Positions 20,716-30,060 of a DNA stretch of 64,000 bases are shown piece by piece. The stretch comes from Geobacteraceae bacterium GWC2_55_20 (lineage in GTDB: Bacteria; Desulfobacterota; Desulfuromonadia; Geobacterales; Pseudopelobacteraceae). Made by a program: the position numbers and the translations under genes. Where the stretch lies: assembly GCA_001802125.1 (NCBI GenBank), contig MGZK01000135.1, forward strand, positions 1 to 64,000, written 5' to 3'. The notes beneath the pieces were generated by a model, which did no database searches, was not told where the DNA came from, and worked only from the letters and a program-made list of their open reading frames with translations. The stretch's first letter is position 1; each line of letters starts with the position of its first letter.

Positions 20716-22062
20716 TCAGTTGTTGGCCGGATTCCTTCTTGCGAGGCGCTTTATGTTGAGCAGGTTCTTGTAGCCGACGTTCTCGGTGGTGATGTTGCCA
20801 CCGGTGGCGCCGCATCCCAGGGTCAGGGAAGGTACCAGGGTGTTGTAGAGAGCGCCGATGGTGCCATGCACCGAAGGCTGGTTCCAGACCACGCGGTTGG
20901 CATCCACTTTAAGCGCGAACTCGTGGGCGATATCTTCGTTTTCGGTAAAGACCACCGCCGAGTGACCGGCGCCGCCGTGGTCCAGTTGCGTAGCAGCGGC
21001 TTTGATGGCCGCATCCTTGCCATCGGCAACGTACCAGCCAAGAACCGGCGAGAGCTTCTCGCGGCTCATCCAGTCGTCCCCGCCGGTAGTGGTCAAGGGC
21101 ACGATCAGCAGTTTCCTGTCGGCCGGGATCTTGAAACCGGCCAGCTCGGAGATAACCTGCGGGCTCTTGCCGACGATCGACATGGATGGGACACCCTTCT
21201 CCTTGTCGAACATCACGGTTTCCAGCTTGGCTTTTTCAGCCTCGGTACAGAGGTAGGCGCCGCTTCTTTCGAAGAGTATCAGTGTCTTTTCGGCAATGCT
21301 GTGATCGTCGAAGATCACCGACTGGTCGGAAGAGCAGATGGTACCGTTATCGAAGGTCTTGGAAGCGATCACGTCTTCCACGGCCATGTGAAGATTGGCG
21401 CTCTTTTCAATGAAAACCGGTACGCCGCCCGGTCCAACACCCAGCGCCGGATGCCCGGAGCTGTAGGCGGCCTTGACCATCGCGCCGCCGCCGGTGGCGA
21501 CGACGATCGACACATCCGGATGCTTCATCAGCGCATCGGTGGCCTCGATAGAGGGCTGGGTAACCCACTGAATGCAATTTTGCGGAGCTCCGGCGGCAAC
21601 GGCAGCATCCAGCATGATCTTGGCGGCTGCGGCACTGCATTGCTGTGCCCTGGGATGGAAGGCCAGGATGATTACGTTGCGCCCCTTGAGAGCGATCAGC
21701 GCTTTGAACATGGTGGTGGAGGTCGGGTTGGTGGTCGGAGTGACGGCGGCGACGACACCGAACGGCTCGGCGATCGAGATGATACCGTCGGTTTCATCAA
21801 TTACTCCCACCGACTTGGCGTTTTTCATGTAGTCGTAGACCACCTGGGTGCCGAAGTGATTCTTGATGACCTTGTCTTCCACATTGCCGATGCCGGTTTC
21901 CTCAACTGCAAACTCTGCCAGATAGCGCTCATTGGCAACACCGGCCACGGTCATCGCTTCGCAGATCCTGTCAACCTGCTGCTGGGTGAAACCCTTAAAC
22001 TCTTCGAGCGCCTTGAGCGCCTTTGCTGCCATTACATCGATTTCCTGTGCCGCTGTTGTCAT
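20716..22062 (-). CDS. Acetaldehyde dehydrogenase (CoA-acylating)
   Basis: 448 residues, the length of a free-standing acylating aldehyde dehydrogenase related to EutE and the AdhE N-terminal domain. Visible are PTTNPTSTTMFKALIALKGRN, HPRAQQCSAAAA, GPGGVPVFIEK and the catalytic Cys in DNGTICSSDQSV. It converts acetaldehyde, CoA and NAD to acetyl-CoA. GGAGCTAAGAC precedes the ATG. A sigma-54 promoter candidate lies 76-91 bp upstream, and the divergent gene encodes an AcoR-like activator, which together suggest aldehyde- or alcohol-responsive expression. Confidence 0.92.
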   Translation of the reverse strand: MTTAAQEIDVMAAKALKALEEFKGFTQQQVDRICEAMTVAGVANERYLAEFAVEETGIGNVEDKVIKNHFGTQVVYDYMKNAKSVGVIDETDGIISIAEPFGVVAAVTPTTNPTSTTMFKALIALKGRNVIILAFHPRAQQCSAAAAKIMLDAAVAAGAPQNCIQWVTQPSIEATDALMKHPDVSIVVATGGGAMVKAAYSSGHPALGVGPGGVPVFIEKSANLHMAVEDVIASKTFDNGTICSSDQSVIFDDHSIAEKTLILFERSGAYLCTEAEKAKLETVMFDKEKGVPSMSIVGKSPQVISELAGFKIPADRKLLIVPLTTTGGDDWMSREKLSPVLGWYVADGKDAAIKAAATQLDHGGAGHSAVVFTENEDIAHEFALKVDANRVVWNQPSVHGTIGALYNTLVPSLTLGCGATGGNITTENVGYKNLLNIKRLARRNPANN

Positions 22063-22137
22063 GTCTTAGCTCCTTTGTGTGTGATGGGGTGATTGATTAC
22101 CCGTTAAAAACGATTCAGTTTCTTTGTCCGTATATAG

Positions 22138-22153
22138 AGCAGTGTGCATGCCA
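22138..22153 (-). promoter_or_regulatory. Candidate sigma-54 promoter of the acetaldehyde dehydrogenase gene
   Basis: Minus-strand TGGCATGCACACTGCT has the -24 GG and -12 GC exactly 10 bases apart and matches TGGCAY-N6-TGCW. It is 76 bp from the start codon and next to a divergent sigma-54 activator gene. Confidence 0.72.
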
Positions 22154-22291
22154 ACTGATAAAACATTTTTATAAACACGGCACACTGGAACTACGTAAAG
22201 TGATAATATGCATAATTTACGGTATGTTGAAAAAGGCGGTCATCCCGGACGCCATTCACCGATAACCCGGATACATCGCTGGTATGGCATA

Positions 22292-22347
22292 CATGTGTGC
22301 CATTACGAGACACATGCGGATCCGGACTGCTCCACAACGAGACACAT
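22292..22347. promoter_or_regulatory. Probable upstream activator sites for the AcoR-like regulator
   Basis: A 7-bp-arm inverted repeat CATGTGT...ACACATG spans 22292-22316. The 11-mer ACGAGACACAT occurs at 22305 and again at 22337, exactly 32 bp apart (three helical turns). The sites are 140-210 bp upstream of the minus-strand sigma-54 site, the usual enhancer distance. The remaining bases of the 390-bp gap show no gene. Confidence 0.55.
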
Positions 22348-22452
22348 AACATTGTTTTGTGGCACAGAAATGGCATGGATTATTTGATAAAGCGACTGGA
22401 CGCCTGAATTGTTGAAATAATCCACAGATTGCAGATTTCATGGAGAAAACTA

Positions 22453-24432
22453 ATGGGGAGTTTTACAGCAGAGAAGCTTGAAAGTGTCCGCAGGGCCCGC
22501 GAAGATTTCCTGACCCACGGGATAATTCCGGCCGGAGTCGTAACCGACACCATCATCCGTTCCTGGCAGCGCTCGGCCGAGCGCGGCATCGGCATCGAAC
22601 GCGGTGAAACCCGTTGCACCCCACGCTACGACCTGATGCAACGCCGGGAAAACAACGATGTTTTCCTGACCCGCTCCCAGCCGGTAATGGAAAGTCTCTA
22701 CCACGAGATCGCCGGTTCATCCAGCATGGTCCTGCTGGCGGACAGCGACGGTGTCATACTGCACTCTATCGGAGACCCGGATTTCGTGGAACAGGCCCAG
22801 AAGGTTTACCTGAAACCGGGCGGCATCTGGTCCGAAGGGGTTAACGGCACCAACGCGATCGGGACCGCGCTGGAAGAACAGATGACGGTGCAGGTTCACA
22901 GCAGCGAGCATTTCATAGACAAGAACCGCTTCCTTAGCTGTTGCGCCACTCCGATTTTCAATCCCAGGGGGGGCATACTGGGTGCATTGGACGTATCCGG
23001 CGATTACCGTGTCCACCAGCAGCACACCACCGCTCTGGTGCGCCTCTCGGCCCAGATGATAGAGAACCAGATGTTCGCCCCGGAATTTCCGGAGGACATC
23101 ATCGTCAACTTCCACGTGCGTCCGGAATTCATCGGCTCTCTCTATGAGGGTATCGCCGTATTTTCCCCCGACGGCAACCTGGTGGCCGCCAACCGTAGCG
23201 CCCTGCTGCAGCTGGGTCTGGATAGATTCCGGCTTGCGGGACAGACCTGCATGTCAACATTCAGGCTGACCGTGGCCAAGCTGCTGGAGAAATCCCGCTA
23301 TCTGCCTCAGCCGGTGTTGAAGCTGCCTCTGGCCTCCGGCGTTGAGGTATACGGGCGGGTCTGGGCCGGCACATCGGTTTCCCCGGTGACGTTCCTGCCT
23401 ATCAACTCCCGGAAACCGGATGAAAACAAACCTGCTGAATCCAGAAAAAAACCGGAGGGCATGCTGCTGGATGAGCTGGAACATGGCGATCCCAAGATGA
23501 GGGGAGTGATCACCAAGGCACTAAGGGTCGTGGACCACGACATTCCGATCATGATCGAGGGGGAATCCGGAACCGGAAAGGAGCTGCTGGCCCGGGCCCT
23601 GCACTTGGCCGGACCGCGCAGAAACGGCCCGTTCGTGCCGATCAACTGCGCCGCGATTCCGGAAGGGCTGATCGAATCGGAACTGTTCGGTTACCAGGAA
23701 GGCGCCTTTACCGGGGCGCGTCGCAAGGGACAGATCGGCAAGATCAGGGAAGCCGACAAGGGGACGCTGTTTCTGGACGAGATCGGGGAGATGCCGCTCC
23801 AGTTCCAGGCACGTCTGCTGCGAGTGCTGCAGGACCGGATGGTGACTCCGCTGGGGGGCAGCGGTGGCCACCGGGTTGATCTGGCGGTAATCTGCGCCAC
23901 CAACCGCAGGGTGCGGGACTCGGTGGCGGCCGGCAGTTTCCGGGAAGATCTGTACTATCGCCTGAACGGCCTGCTGCTGACCCTGCCAAGCCTGAGGGAA
24001 CGGGAGGACAGGTTACTTTTGGCCGGCAAGATCCTTGAGAGCCTCTGCGGCGTCGGAAGATGCATCACCATCCAACCCCACGTGCTGCGCATCTTTGAGC
24101 AGCATCCCTGGCCCGGCAACATCCGCCAGATGCATAATGTGCTCCGGACAGCCGTAGCCCTGCTGGGTGAACGCAATGAAATAACGGAAGATGACCTCTC
24201 CGGGGATTTCCTGGAACAGGCCGGCCCGCTTGCCGGGCCAGGCCAGACACTCCGTCCTGATAATGCCGGAAATGTGTTGATGGCCGAAATGGAGGCGCGC
24301 CTGATTTCATCGACGCTGGATATGACCGGCGGGAATATCGCGGAAGCAGCCAGGAAGATGGGGATCGGCAGGAATACGCTCTACAGGAAGCTGCGCAGCC
24401 TGGCCGAGGCTGATGGAAGGGGCCGTTACTGA
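22453..24432 (+). CDS. AcoR-like sigma-54-dependent activator
   Basis: 659 residues from the ATG at 22453, chosen for TGGAGAAAACTA just upstream rather than a TTG at 22429. N-terminus RSWQRSAERG typical of AcoR; GAF sensor (about 55-210); linker; AAA+ domain with Walker A GESGTGKE, the sigma-54 contact loop GAFTGA, Walker B GTLFLDEIGEM; C-terminal Fis-type helix-turn-helix (NIAEAARKMGIGRNTLYRKL). Family members activate acetoin or alcohol/aldehyde operons. Divergent from the acetaldehyde dehydrogenase, its likely target. Confidence 0.92.
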   Translation: MGSFTAEKLESVRRAREDFLTHGIIPAGVVTDTIIRSWQRSAERGIGIERGETRCTPRYDLMQRRENNDVFLTRSQPVMESLYHEIAGSSSMVLLADSDGVILHSIGDPDFVEQAQKVYLKPGGIWSEGVNGTNAIGTALEEQMTVQVHSSEHFIDKNRFLSCCATPIFNPRGGILGALDVSGDYRVHQQHTTALVRLSAQMIENQMFAPEFPEDIIVNFHVRPEFIGSLYEGIAVFSPDGNLVAANRSALLQLGLDRFRLAGQTCMSTFRLTVAKLLEKSRYLPQPVLKLPLASGVEVYGRVWAGTSVSPVTFLPINSRKPDENKPAESRKKPEGMLLDELEHGDPKMRGVITKALRVVDHDIPIMIEGESGTGKELLARALHLAGPRRNGPFVPINCAAIPEGLIESELFGYQEGAFTGARRKGQIGKIREADKGTLFLDEIGEMPLQFQARLLRVLQDRMVTPLGGSGGHRVDLAVICATNRRVRDSVAAGSFREDLYYRLNGLLLTLPSLREREDRLLLAGKILESLCGVGRCITIQPHVLRIFEQHPWPGNIRQMHNVLRTAVALLGERNEITEDDLSGDFLEQAGPLAGPGQTLRPDNAGNVLMAEMEARLISSTLDMTGGNIAEAARKMGIGRNTLYRKLRSLAEADGRGRY

Positions 24433-24448
24433 AGCGCTGGAGCAATAA

Positions 24449-26092
24449 CTATTGCCGGTCGAGCAGTTCGCGTACCTTTCGCAAAAGTTCAAGCGGCTGA
24501 ATCGGTTTCATGACCAGCTCCGCCCCCTCGTCAAGCACATCGCGGCTCTGTATCGTATCCAGTGTGTAACCGCTGGTGTAGAGGATCTTTACATCGGCAT
24601 CGATCCGCCTGATCTCCCGGTATGCTTCCTTGCCGTTCATCCTGGGCATGATTATATCCATCAGGATAAGTCTGATCGAATCCCGGTTGGCTCTGAATTT
24701 ATCTACCGCATCCAGTCCGTTCTCAGCGGAGATGACCGTGTAGCCGTAACCGGTCAGCACCTCCAGCACCAGATTGCGCACGCTGGCGTCATCTTCCGCC
24801 ACCAGGATCGATTCGCTGCCCCCTTCCGGAGGTTTTGTGGTCACGGATTCCCCGCCCGCGACGAATTCCCCGCTATTTACAGGGATATATATACGAAAGG
24901 TGGTGCCGATCCCCGGCTCACTGTAGACGTTTACAAATCCATGATGTTGCTTGACGATCCCGTAGACGATCGCCATGCCGAGCCCGGTCCCCCTGCCCAC
25001 CTCCTTGGTGGTGAAAAATGGTTCGAAGATCCTGATCCTGGTTTTTTCATCCATGCCGGTGCCGGTATCAGTGACCGAGATCAGTGCATATCGTCCCGGC
25101 TTGCCATAACCGTTGGCCTGAACAAACGATTCATCCACATCCATCACACCGGTCTCAAGCGTCAGCATCCCGCCTTTCGGCATCGCGTCGCGTGCATTGG
25201 TCGCCAGGTTGACCAAAACCTGCTCGATCTGGCCGCTGTCAACTACCACCTTCAGCTCTTCAGGGGCCAGTACCGACTTAAGCTGGATATCCTCGCCGAT
25301 GATCCGCTCAAGGAAATGCCGGACCTGCTTGACCACGTCATTCAGGTTGGCCGATTGGGGGTTCATTACCTGTTTGCGGCTGAAGGTCAGCAGGCTGCGG
25401 GTCAACTGGGCGGCCCTCTCCGAAGCTTTGATGATCTGCTCCAGCTTTTCCTTATGGGGAGAGTCCGGGCCCAGGTCCATTTTCAACATGTTGCCGTAAC
25501 CCATGATCACCATCAGGATATTGTTGAAATCATGAGCCACCCCTCCCGCCAGCTGCCCGATCGCCTCCATCTTCTGGGATTGCAGCAGTTGCTCCTCCAG
25601 GCGTTTGCGATCGGTGATGTCTTCCGCGATTCCCAGCAGGTAGCGGGCTTTCCCTTCGTTGTCAAAGAGTGGAATTTTCCGGACGCGCAGAATTCGGTCG
25701 TCACCGGACCTGGTTTTGATCGTCTCCTCGGGAATCTCCAGCAGATCGCCCCGCGCTAGCACCTCCCGGTCCTTGCCGGTGAAGAAGGCCGCCTGTACTT
25801 CGGGAAAGAGGTCGCGATCGTTTTTACCCAACAGCTCTTCCCGTGAGTAGCCCAGCAATTCCTCGCCGGCTTTGTTGAAGGCGACATAGCGAAGCTCGAC
25901 CGCATCTTTAACGAAGACCATGGCCGGGATGTTATCGACAATATTCTTTAGGAAGGCCTCGCTTTCGCGCAGGTCCTCCAGGCTCTGCTGCAATTCGGGA
26001 TAGTAGGTTTTGCGGAGGGAGTATTCGCCGAAGCCGGCCAGCTTCTTCTGCAGGACGACCAGCTGGTCGGAAGCATCAGAGCGATTCTTCAT
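24449..26092 (-). CDS. Soluble PAS hybrid histidine kinase coupled to an Fe-alcohol dehydrogenase
   Basis: 547 residues with no membrane segment. Short coiled coil, PAS (about 35-165, VDNIPAMVFVKDAVELRYVA), HisKA with AGGVAHDFNN, HATPase (NARDAMPKGG, DTGTGMDE, GTGLGMAIVYG) and a C-terminal receiver (VAEDDASVRN, LILMDIIMPRMNG). Its start overlaps the preceding alcohol dehydrogenase stop by 17 bp, so translation is coupled and the kinase probably senses alcohol, aldehyde or the redox state produced by that enzyme. No adjacent output regulator. Confidence 0.9.
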   Translation of the reverse strand: MKNRSDASDQLVVLQKKLAGFGEYSLRKTYYPELQQSLEDLRESEAFLKNIVDNIPAMVFVKDAVELRYVAFNKAGEELLGYSREELLGKNDRDLFPEVQAAFFTGKDREVLARGDLLEIPEETIKTRSGDDRILRVRKIPLFDNEGKARYLLGIAEDITDRKRLEEQLLQSQKMEAIGQLAGGVAHDFNNILMVIMGYGNMLKMDLGPDSPHKEKLEQIIKASERAAQLTRSLLTFSRKQVMNPQSANLNDVVKQVRHFLERIIGEDIQLKSVLAPEELKVVVDSGQIEQVLVNLATNARDAMPKGGMLTLETGVMDVDESFVQANGYGKPGRYALISVTDTGTGMDEKTRIRIFEPFFTTKEVGRGTGLGMAIVYGIVKQHHGFVNVYSEPGIGTTFRIYIPVNSGEFVAGGESVTTKPPEGGSESILVAEDDASVRNLVLEVLTGYGYTVISAENGLDAVDKFRANRDSIRLILMDIIMPRMNGKEAYREIRRIDADVKILYTSGYTLDTIQSRDVLDEGAELVMKPIQPLELLRKVRELLDRQ

Positions 26093-27236
26093 ACACTACC
26101 TCGATGTCGCGCTTGGATGCCTTTCTGGGATTGGTCGCCATACAGGGATCTTTCAGAGCATGGCCGGTGAGGAATTTTACATCGTCACGCCCCACGCCCA
26201 GCTCTTTCAGCGTCCGGGCCACGCCGGCAGCCGTTTTCAGCTCCCTGATGTGGTTGAGCAGTGCCGATTTTTTCTGGACTGAGGTTTTCCCACGCAGATC
26301 CAACCCCATCGCTTCGGCAATGTGCTCAAAACGGTCCGGCGCGGTCGGCTGGTTGAACGCGATCACATGGTCGAGCAGGATCGCGTTGCACTCACCGTGG
26401 GCTATGTCCAGCGCCCCGCCCAGGCTATGGGCCATGGCGTGGTTTGCCCCCAGGATGGCATTGGAAAAGGCCAGTCCCGCCTGCAGGCTGCCCTGCATCA
26501 CGTTGCTGCGCAATTCCAGGTCGCCAAGGTTGGCGATGGAGGGGAGCAGATTGGCTGAAATCAGGCGGATGGCTTCAATGGCGTGCAGGTCGGTCATTGC
26601 CGAGCGGGCGGTCGAGACATAGGCCTCGATGGCGTGGGTCAGCGCATCCAGGCCGGTGCAGGCGGTCAGGTACGCATCCATCGTGGTCAGCGTGGCCGGA
26701 TCGATCAAGGCCAGATCGGGAACAACCGATTTGCTGATGATCGCGAATTTGACTTTCTCCAGCGGATTACTGATGATGACGAACTGTGAAACATCCGCCG
26801 AGGTGCCTCCGGTGGTCGGGACACAAATCAGGGGCGGCATCGGCAGCCGCACCATGTCCACGCCTTCGAACAGCAGAATATGCCGGTCGTTGGACGCGAC
26901 AATGCCGATACCCTTGGCGCAATCGATGGAACTGCCGCCTCCCACCGCCACCAGCGCATTGCATCTTTCGGCGTGGTAAAGCGCAACGCCGGCCATGATC
27001 TCGTCAACTTTCGGATTGGGTGAAACACTGGTGAACAGGGCAAACGGCAACCCAGCTTCCACCAGGCTGTCGGTCACGTCCCTGGTCCAGCCGGCCGCAA
27101 CCACGCCCGGATCGGAAACCACCAGGATCTTGCGCCCTCCCAGATTTTTGGCATATCGTCCGGCCAGACTCCGGGCGCCCACACCGAATATGAATTCAGG
27201 GGCAACAAACTTTCGTAGTTCAAAACCCTCTGACAT
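26076..27236 (-). CDS. Iron-containing alcohol dehydrogenase
   Basis: 386 residues. NAD-binding half with VGGGSSIDCAKGIGI; metal-binding half with Asp and three His in GLDALTHAIEAY and NHAMAHSLGGALDIAHGECN. Group III Fe-dependent dehydrogenases interconvert primary alcohols and aldehydes with NAD(H). Translationally coupled to the downstream kinase and about 170 bp after the aldehyde dehydrogenase gene on the same strand. No sigma-54 site found upstream; substrate not determinable. Confidence 0.93.
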   Translation of the reverse strand: MSEGFELRKFVAPEFIFGVGARSLAGRYAKNLGGRKILVVSDPGVVAAGWTRDVTDSLVEAGLPFALFTSVSPNPKVDEIMAGVALYHAERCNALVAVGGGSSIDCAKGIGIVASNDRHILLFEGVDMVRLPMPPLICVPTTGGTSADVSQFVIISNPLEKVKFAIISKSVVPDLALIDPATLTTMDAYLTACTGLDALTHAIEAYVSTARSAMTDLHAIEAIRLISANLLPSIANLGDLELRSNVMQGSLQAGLAFSNAILGANHAMAHSLGGALDIAHGECNAILLDHVIAFNQPTAPDRFEHIAEAMGLDLRGKTSVQKKSALLNHIRELKTAAGVARTLKELGVGRDDVKFLTGHALKDPCMATNPRKASKRDIEVVYEESL

Positions 27237-27324
27237 GACCGCCTCCAGACACCAATACTTTTATAACGGCATTTTAACCCATACCGGAGCATCTCTCAAC
27301 CAAATTCAGGATCTTTTGCTAATT

Positions 27325-27357
27325 AAAAATATAATGGGAGGGATTTCTCCCACCCAT
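27325..27357 (-). terminator. Terminator after the aldehyde dehydrogenase
   Basis: Minus strand TGGGTGGGAGAAATCCCTCC and then CA, a stem with one mismatch, followed by TTATATTTTTAATT. It separates the aldehyde dehydrogenase from the Fe-alcohol dehydrogenase. Confidence 0.6.
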
Positions 27358-27407
27358 TTTATTGCGATGCTTATTCATACCCATTGTCAAAGCAGCTGTG
27401 ATCTGTT

Positions 27408-28832
27408 CTACAACTTGAATTGCATGGATTTTATCTCCAGAAACTCCTCCAGACCGAACGATCCCAGCTCCCTTCCATAACCCGACTGTTTGAAGCCGCC
27501 GAACGGCGCCAGCAGGTTGAATGTGCCGCCATTAATATCCACCTGCCCCGCCTTCAGACGCCGAGCCAAGCTTTCCGCCTTCCGGGGATCGCCGGACCAT
27601 ACCGCCGCCGCCAAACCGTAGATGGTGCCGTTTGCGATTCCAACCGCTTCATCTTCATCCCGGTAGGCCATGATCGACAGGACCGGTCCGAAAATTTCTT
27701 CCCTGGCAATGGTCATCTCCGGGGTGACTCGGCCGAAGACCGTCGGACGGACGAAGAAACCGGTTGCCAGCCCATCCGGCGGTTCAGCGCCGCCCAGCAT
27801 CAGTTCGGCCCCCTCAGCGATTCCCCTGCGGATGTAATCACGTACCCGCTCCCGCTGAGCAGCTGAAACCAGCGGCCCGAGCCGTGTCTGCTCTTTCAGG
27901 GGGTCACCAGGCGCAAATGCGCTGGCAGCGGCTACAGCCAGTTCCGCCGCCTGTTGGTAGAGCCGCTCCGGCACCAGCAACCGGGTGTGCGCGGTACAGG
28001 TCTGGCCGGAATTGATGAAACAGGCCGCCACGGTTGCCTTGACCGCGGTCGGCAGATCGGCGTCGTCGAGAATTACAGCTGCGGACTTGCCGCCCAGCTC
28101 CAGGCTCACCCGTTTAACCGTTCCGGCCGCCAGCTCCGCCACCCTGCGCCCCGCGCGCAGCGAGCCGGTGAAGGAGATCAGGTCAACATCCGGATCTTGC
28201 GCCAGCTGTTCTCCCACCTCCGCGCCGGTGCCGGTCAGCAGGTTGAATACTCCGGCCGGAAGCCCGGACTCGTGGATGACCTCCGCCAGGATAAAGGCCG
28301 AGAGCGGCGCCACCTCGCTCGGCTTGAGCACCACGGTACAGCCGGCCGCCAGCGCCGGCGCCACCTTGGCAACAACCTGATGCAGCGGGTAGTTCCAGGG
28401 GGTGATACAGGCCGCCACCCCGGCCGGTTCGCGCAGCACCAGCGAGTTGCCGATCCGCTCTTCAAAAGCATATTCTCCGAGCAGTTTTACATAACTCTCC
28501 CAGACAGCGACCGGCAACCCGGCCTGAATTCGCCGCGAGAGCTTGAGCGGCATACCGACTTCGGCGGTAATGATGCCGGCGATCTCCTCTGCCCGCTCCG
28601 CGAGTCCCCGATGGATTCCGGCCAGGCATTCGATCCGCCCGGCAACCGGAGTGCAACCCCAGGCGTCCGCCGCTCTCCTGGCTGCGGCAACCGCCTGCCC
28701 CGCATCCTCTCGGGTAGCGGCCGGGATCCTGCCGATCAGCTCTTCCGTGGCCGGATTGGTTATTTCCAGAAATCCGCTTCCCGCAGGTGACACCCAGCTG
28801 CCATCGATATAGATTTTTTCTTTTACATGCAT
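27408..28832 (-). CDS. NAD(P)-dependent aldehyde dehydrogenase
   Basis: 474 residues from the ATG at 28832, chosen because GAGGGGGCCGTT lies directly upstream. ALDH superfamily signatures: [46 protein letters not shown] with the general base Glu, and the nucleophile Cys in [12 protein letters not shown]; the C-terminus has [15 protein letters not shown]. Oxidises aldehydes to acids. Next to alcohol dehydrogenase and TetR genes, it offers an acid-forming branch beside the CoA-acylating enzyme. Confidence 0.93.
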   Translation of the reverse strand: MHVKEKIYIDGSWVSPAGSGFLEITNPATEELIGRIPAATREDAGQAVAAARRAADAWGCTPVAGRIECLAGIHRGLAERAEEIAGIITAEVGMPLKLSRRIQAGLPVAVWESYVKLLGEYAFEERIGNSLVLREPAGVAACITPWNYPLHQVVAKVAPALAAGCTVVLKPSEVAPLSAFILAEVIHESGLPAGVFNLLTGTGAEVGEQLAQDPDVDLISFTGSLRAGRRVAELAAGTVKRVSLELGGKSAAVILDDADLPTAVKATVAACFINSGQTCTAHTRLLVPERLYQQAAELAVAAASAFAPGDPLKEQTRLGPLVSAAQRERVRDYIRRGIAEGAELMLGGAEPPDGLATGFFVRPTVFGRVTPEMTIAREEIFGPVLSIMAYRDEDEAVGIANGTIYGLAAAVWSGDPRKAESLARRLKAGQVDINGGTFNLLAPFGGFKQSGYGRELGSFGLEEFLEIKSMQFKL

Positions 28833-28930
28833 AACGGCCCCCTCGTTAATGATTGCCTTACAATTCAATCAGCATCCCGAATGATACCGCATATCTGTTT
28901 ACAGGCAACCTTATCTACCAGGCTACCCGC

Positions 28931-28960
28931 AAAAAAAGCCGTCCCGGATCGGGGCGGCTT
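28931..28960 (-). terminator. Terminator after the small rubredoxin-like gene
   Basis: Minus strand AAGCCGCCCCG, loop, CGGGACGGCTT then TTTTTGC; one mismatch in the stem. Confidence 0.7.
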
Positions 28961-28995
28961 GTGAGTTTCATGATAAAACGGACGTTTCTGCTTCT

Positions 28996-29169
28996 TTATG
29001 CGGCCAATTTTTCTTCTGTATTTACTTCCATGAAAGTTTCTCCATCGTTGTTAAGGCATTTAGGACATTCCAGCGCGGCAAAATTCGCGCTTACCGTAAT
29101 TGGCGTAAAATCTTGTGCCAGACTCTGGTAATAACAGATTCCACATTCAAACTTGTCTTTGGATTCCAT
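28996..29169 (-). CDS. Small rubredoxin/zinc-ribbon-like protein
   Basis: 57 residues starting MESKDKFECGICYYQSLAQD. It has two CxxC knuckles, CGIC (residues 9-12) and CPKC (35-38), the spacing of a short metal-binding ribbon. The ATG at 29169 follows AGGAGAAAATT and a terminator follows, so it is a monocistronic gene. A 16-bp palindrome lies about 100 bp upstream and shares its core with a site in front of the neighbouring TetR gene. It may carry Fe (electron transfer) or Zn; I cannot tell which. Confidence 0.65.
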   Translation of the reverse strand: MESKDKFECGICYYQSLAQDFTPITVSANFAALECPKCLNNDGETFMEVNTEEKLAA

Positions 29170-29264
29170 AATTTTCTCCTTTGCATACTGTTGTGGTTGA
29201 TTTCAGTAAATGTGTCCGTTTCATTTCATCATTGAAAATGTGCTCAGCAATGTCACGGCCCATC

Positions 29265-29280
29265 AAACAAACGTTTGTTT
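29265..29280. promoter_or_regulatory. Palindromic operator candidate for the TetR regulator
   Basis: AAACAAACGTTTGTTT is a perfect 16-bp palindrome 96 bp upstream of the small rubredoxin-like gene. Its core CAAACGTTTG recurs at 29940-29949 upstream of the TetR gene. Confidence 0.6.
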
Positions 29281-29311
29281 TTGCGCTATTCATAAAAAAA
29301 CGCCCGGAGCA

Positions 29312-29902
29312 TTACCTGAGGACCCCCCGTGTAAAGATATCCATGATATGCCGGATAAGCTGTTCATCACGCTCCGGAGAATGATCGACCAGTTCGGCCG
29401 TTGCCGGTTCCAGCAGAAAATAGAAATTGATCATCCCGGCCAGGGCCAGCACCGTATCGGTAGGATTCAGGTCATCCCTGAACTTCCTGCCGGAAAGTCC
29501 ATCTGCAAATGTCTCCAGAAGCATCTGCACGACCCTCTTGATCGCCGGTTTTATGATCGTCTCGAAGCAGGCGGTCGGATTGGTTAGTTCACTGGTGTAG
29601 AAGCGGAGCAGGTATGGATTGCTGCGATAGCGTGAAACCGTGGCGCGAACATACAGTTCGAATTTTTGGAGCGTGTCGATTTCCATCTGCTCGATCTCTT
29701 CCAGCTTTCCCAGAATGGCGAACTGTTCGGTCAGCACCGCGGCATACAGCCCTTCCTTGCCACCGAAATAGTACGAGATCATGGAAAGGTTGACCCCGGC
29801 CGCGCCGGCCAGCTCGCGAACGCTCACGCCGTTCAGTCCTTTTGCTGCAAACAGCGGTACCGCTGCTGCAATCAGATTTTTTCGGCAGTCGCTTTCAGCC
29901 AC
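29312..29902 (-). CDS. TetR-family transcriptional regulator
   Basis: 196 residues from a GTG at 29902, selected because GGAGG lies eight bases upstream; a GTG at 29917 is the longer alternative. The N-terminal HTH reads AAKGLNGVSVRELAGAAGVN then LSMISYYFGGKEGLY, with a helical ligand-binding C-terminus. Flanked by two palindromes with the same core, so it likely represses itself and the small gene downstream, possibly also the aldehyde dehydrogenase. Effector unknown. Confidence 0.9.
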   Translation of the reverse strand: MAESDCRKNLIAAAVPLFAAKGLNGVSVRELAGAAGVNLSMISYYFGGKEGLYAAVLTEQFAILGKLEEIEQMEIDTLQKFELYVRATVSRYRSNPYLLRFYTSELTNPTACFETIIKPAIKRVVQMLLETFADGLSGRKFRDDLNPTDTVLALAGMINFYFLLEPATAELVDHSPERDEQLIRHIMDIFTRGVLR

Positions 29903-29938
29903 AAAAATTTCCTCCACAAACAGGACATCATCCTTCGT

Positions 29939-29950
29939 TCAAACGTTTGA
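29939..29950. promoter_or_regulatory. Palindromic operator candidate upstream of the TetR gene
   Basis: TCAAACGTTTGA, a perfect 12-bp palindrome 37 bp before the GTG start, sharing CAAACGTTTG with the site at 29265-29280. Consistent with autoregulation. Confidence 0.6.
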
Positions 29951-29970
29951 TCAGTTTTAAATATACTCTT

Positions 29971-30012
29971 AAAAACATGAAATGCGAACCATTATTTCGG
30001 TTCGCATTTCAT
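29971..30012 (-). terminator. Terminator after the SHOCT protein gene
   Basis: ATGAAATGCGAACC (29977-29990) and its exact complement at 29999-30012 form a 14-bp stem with an 8-base loop; GTTTTTAAG follows on the minus strand. Confidence 0.8.
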
Positions 30013-30060
30013 AATGAATATATCGCTGATTCAATAGACTAACAAAGCATGGACACCTCT

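Noticed and set aside
24452-25759. Plus-strand open frame of 435 codons
   Set aside because: Antisense to the hybrid kinase, which has complete kinase motifs.
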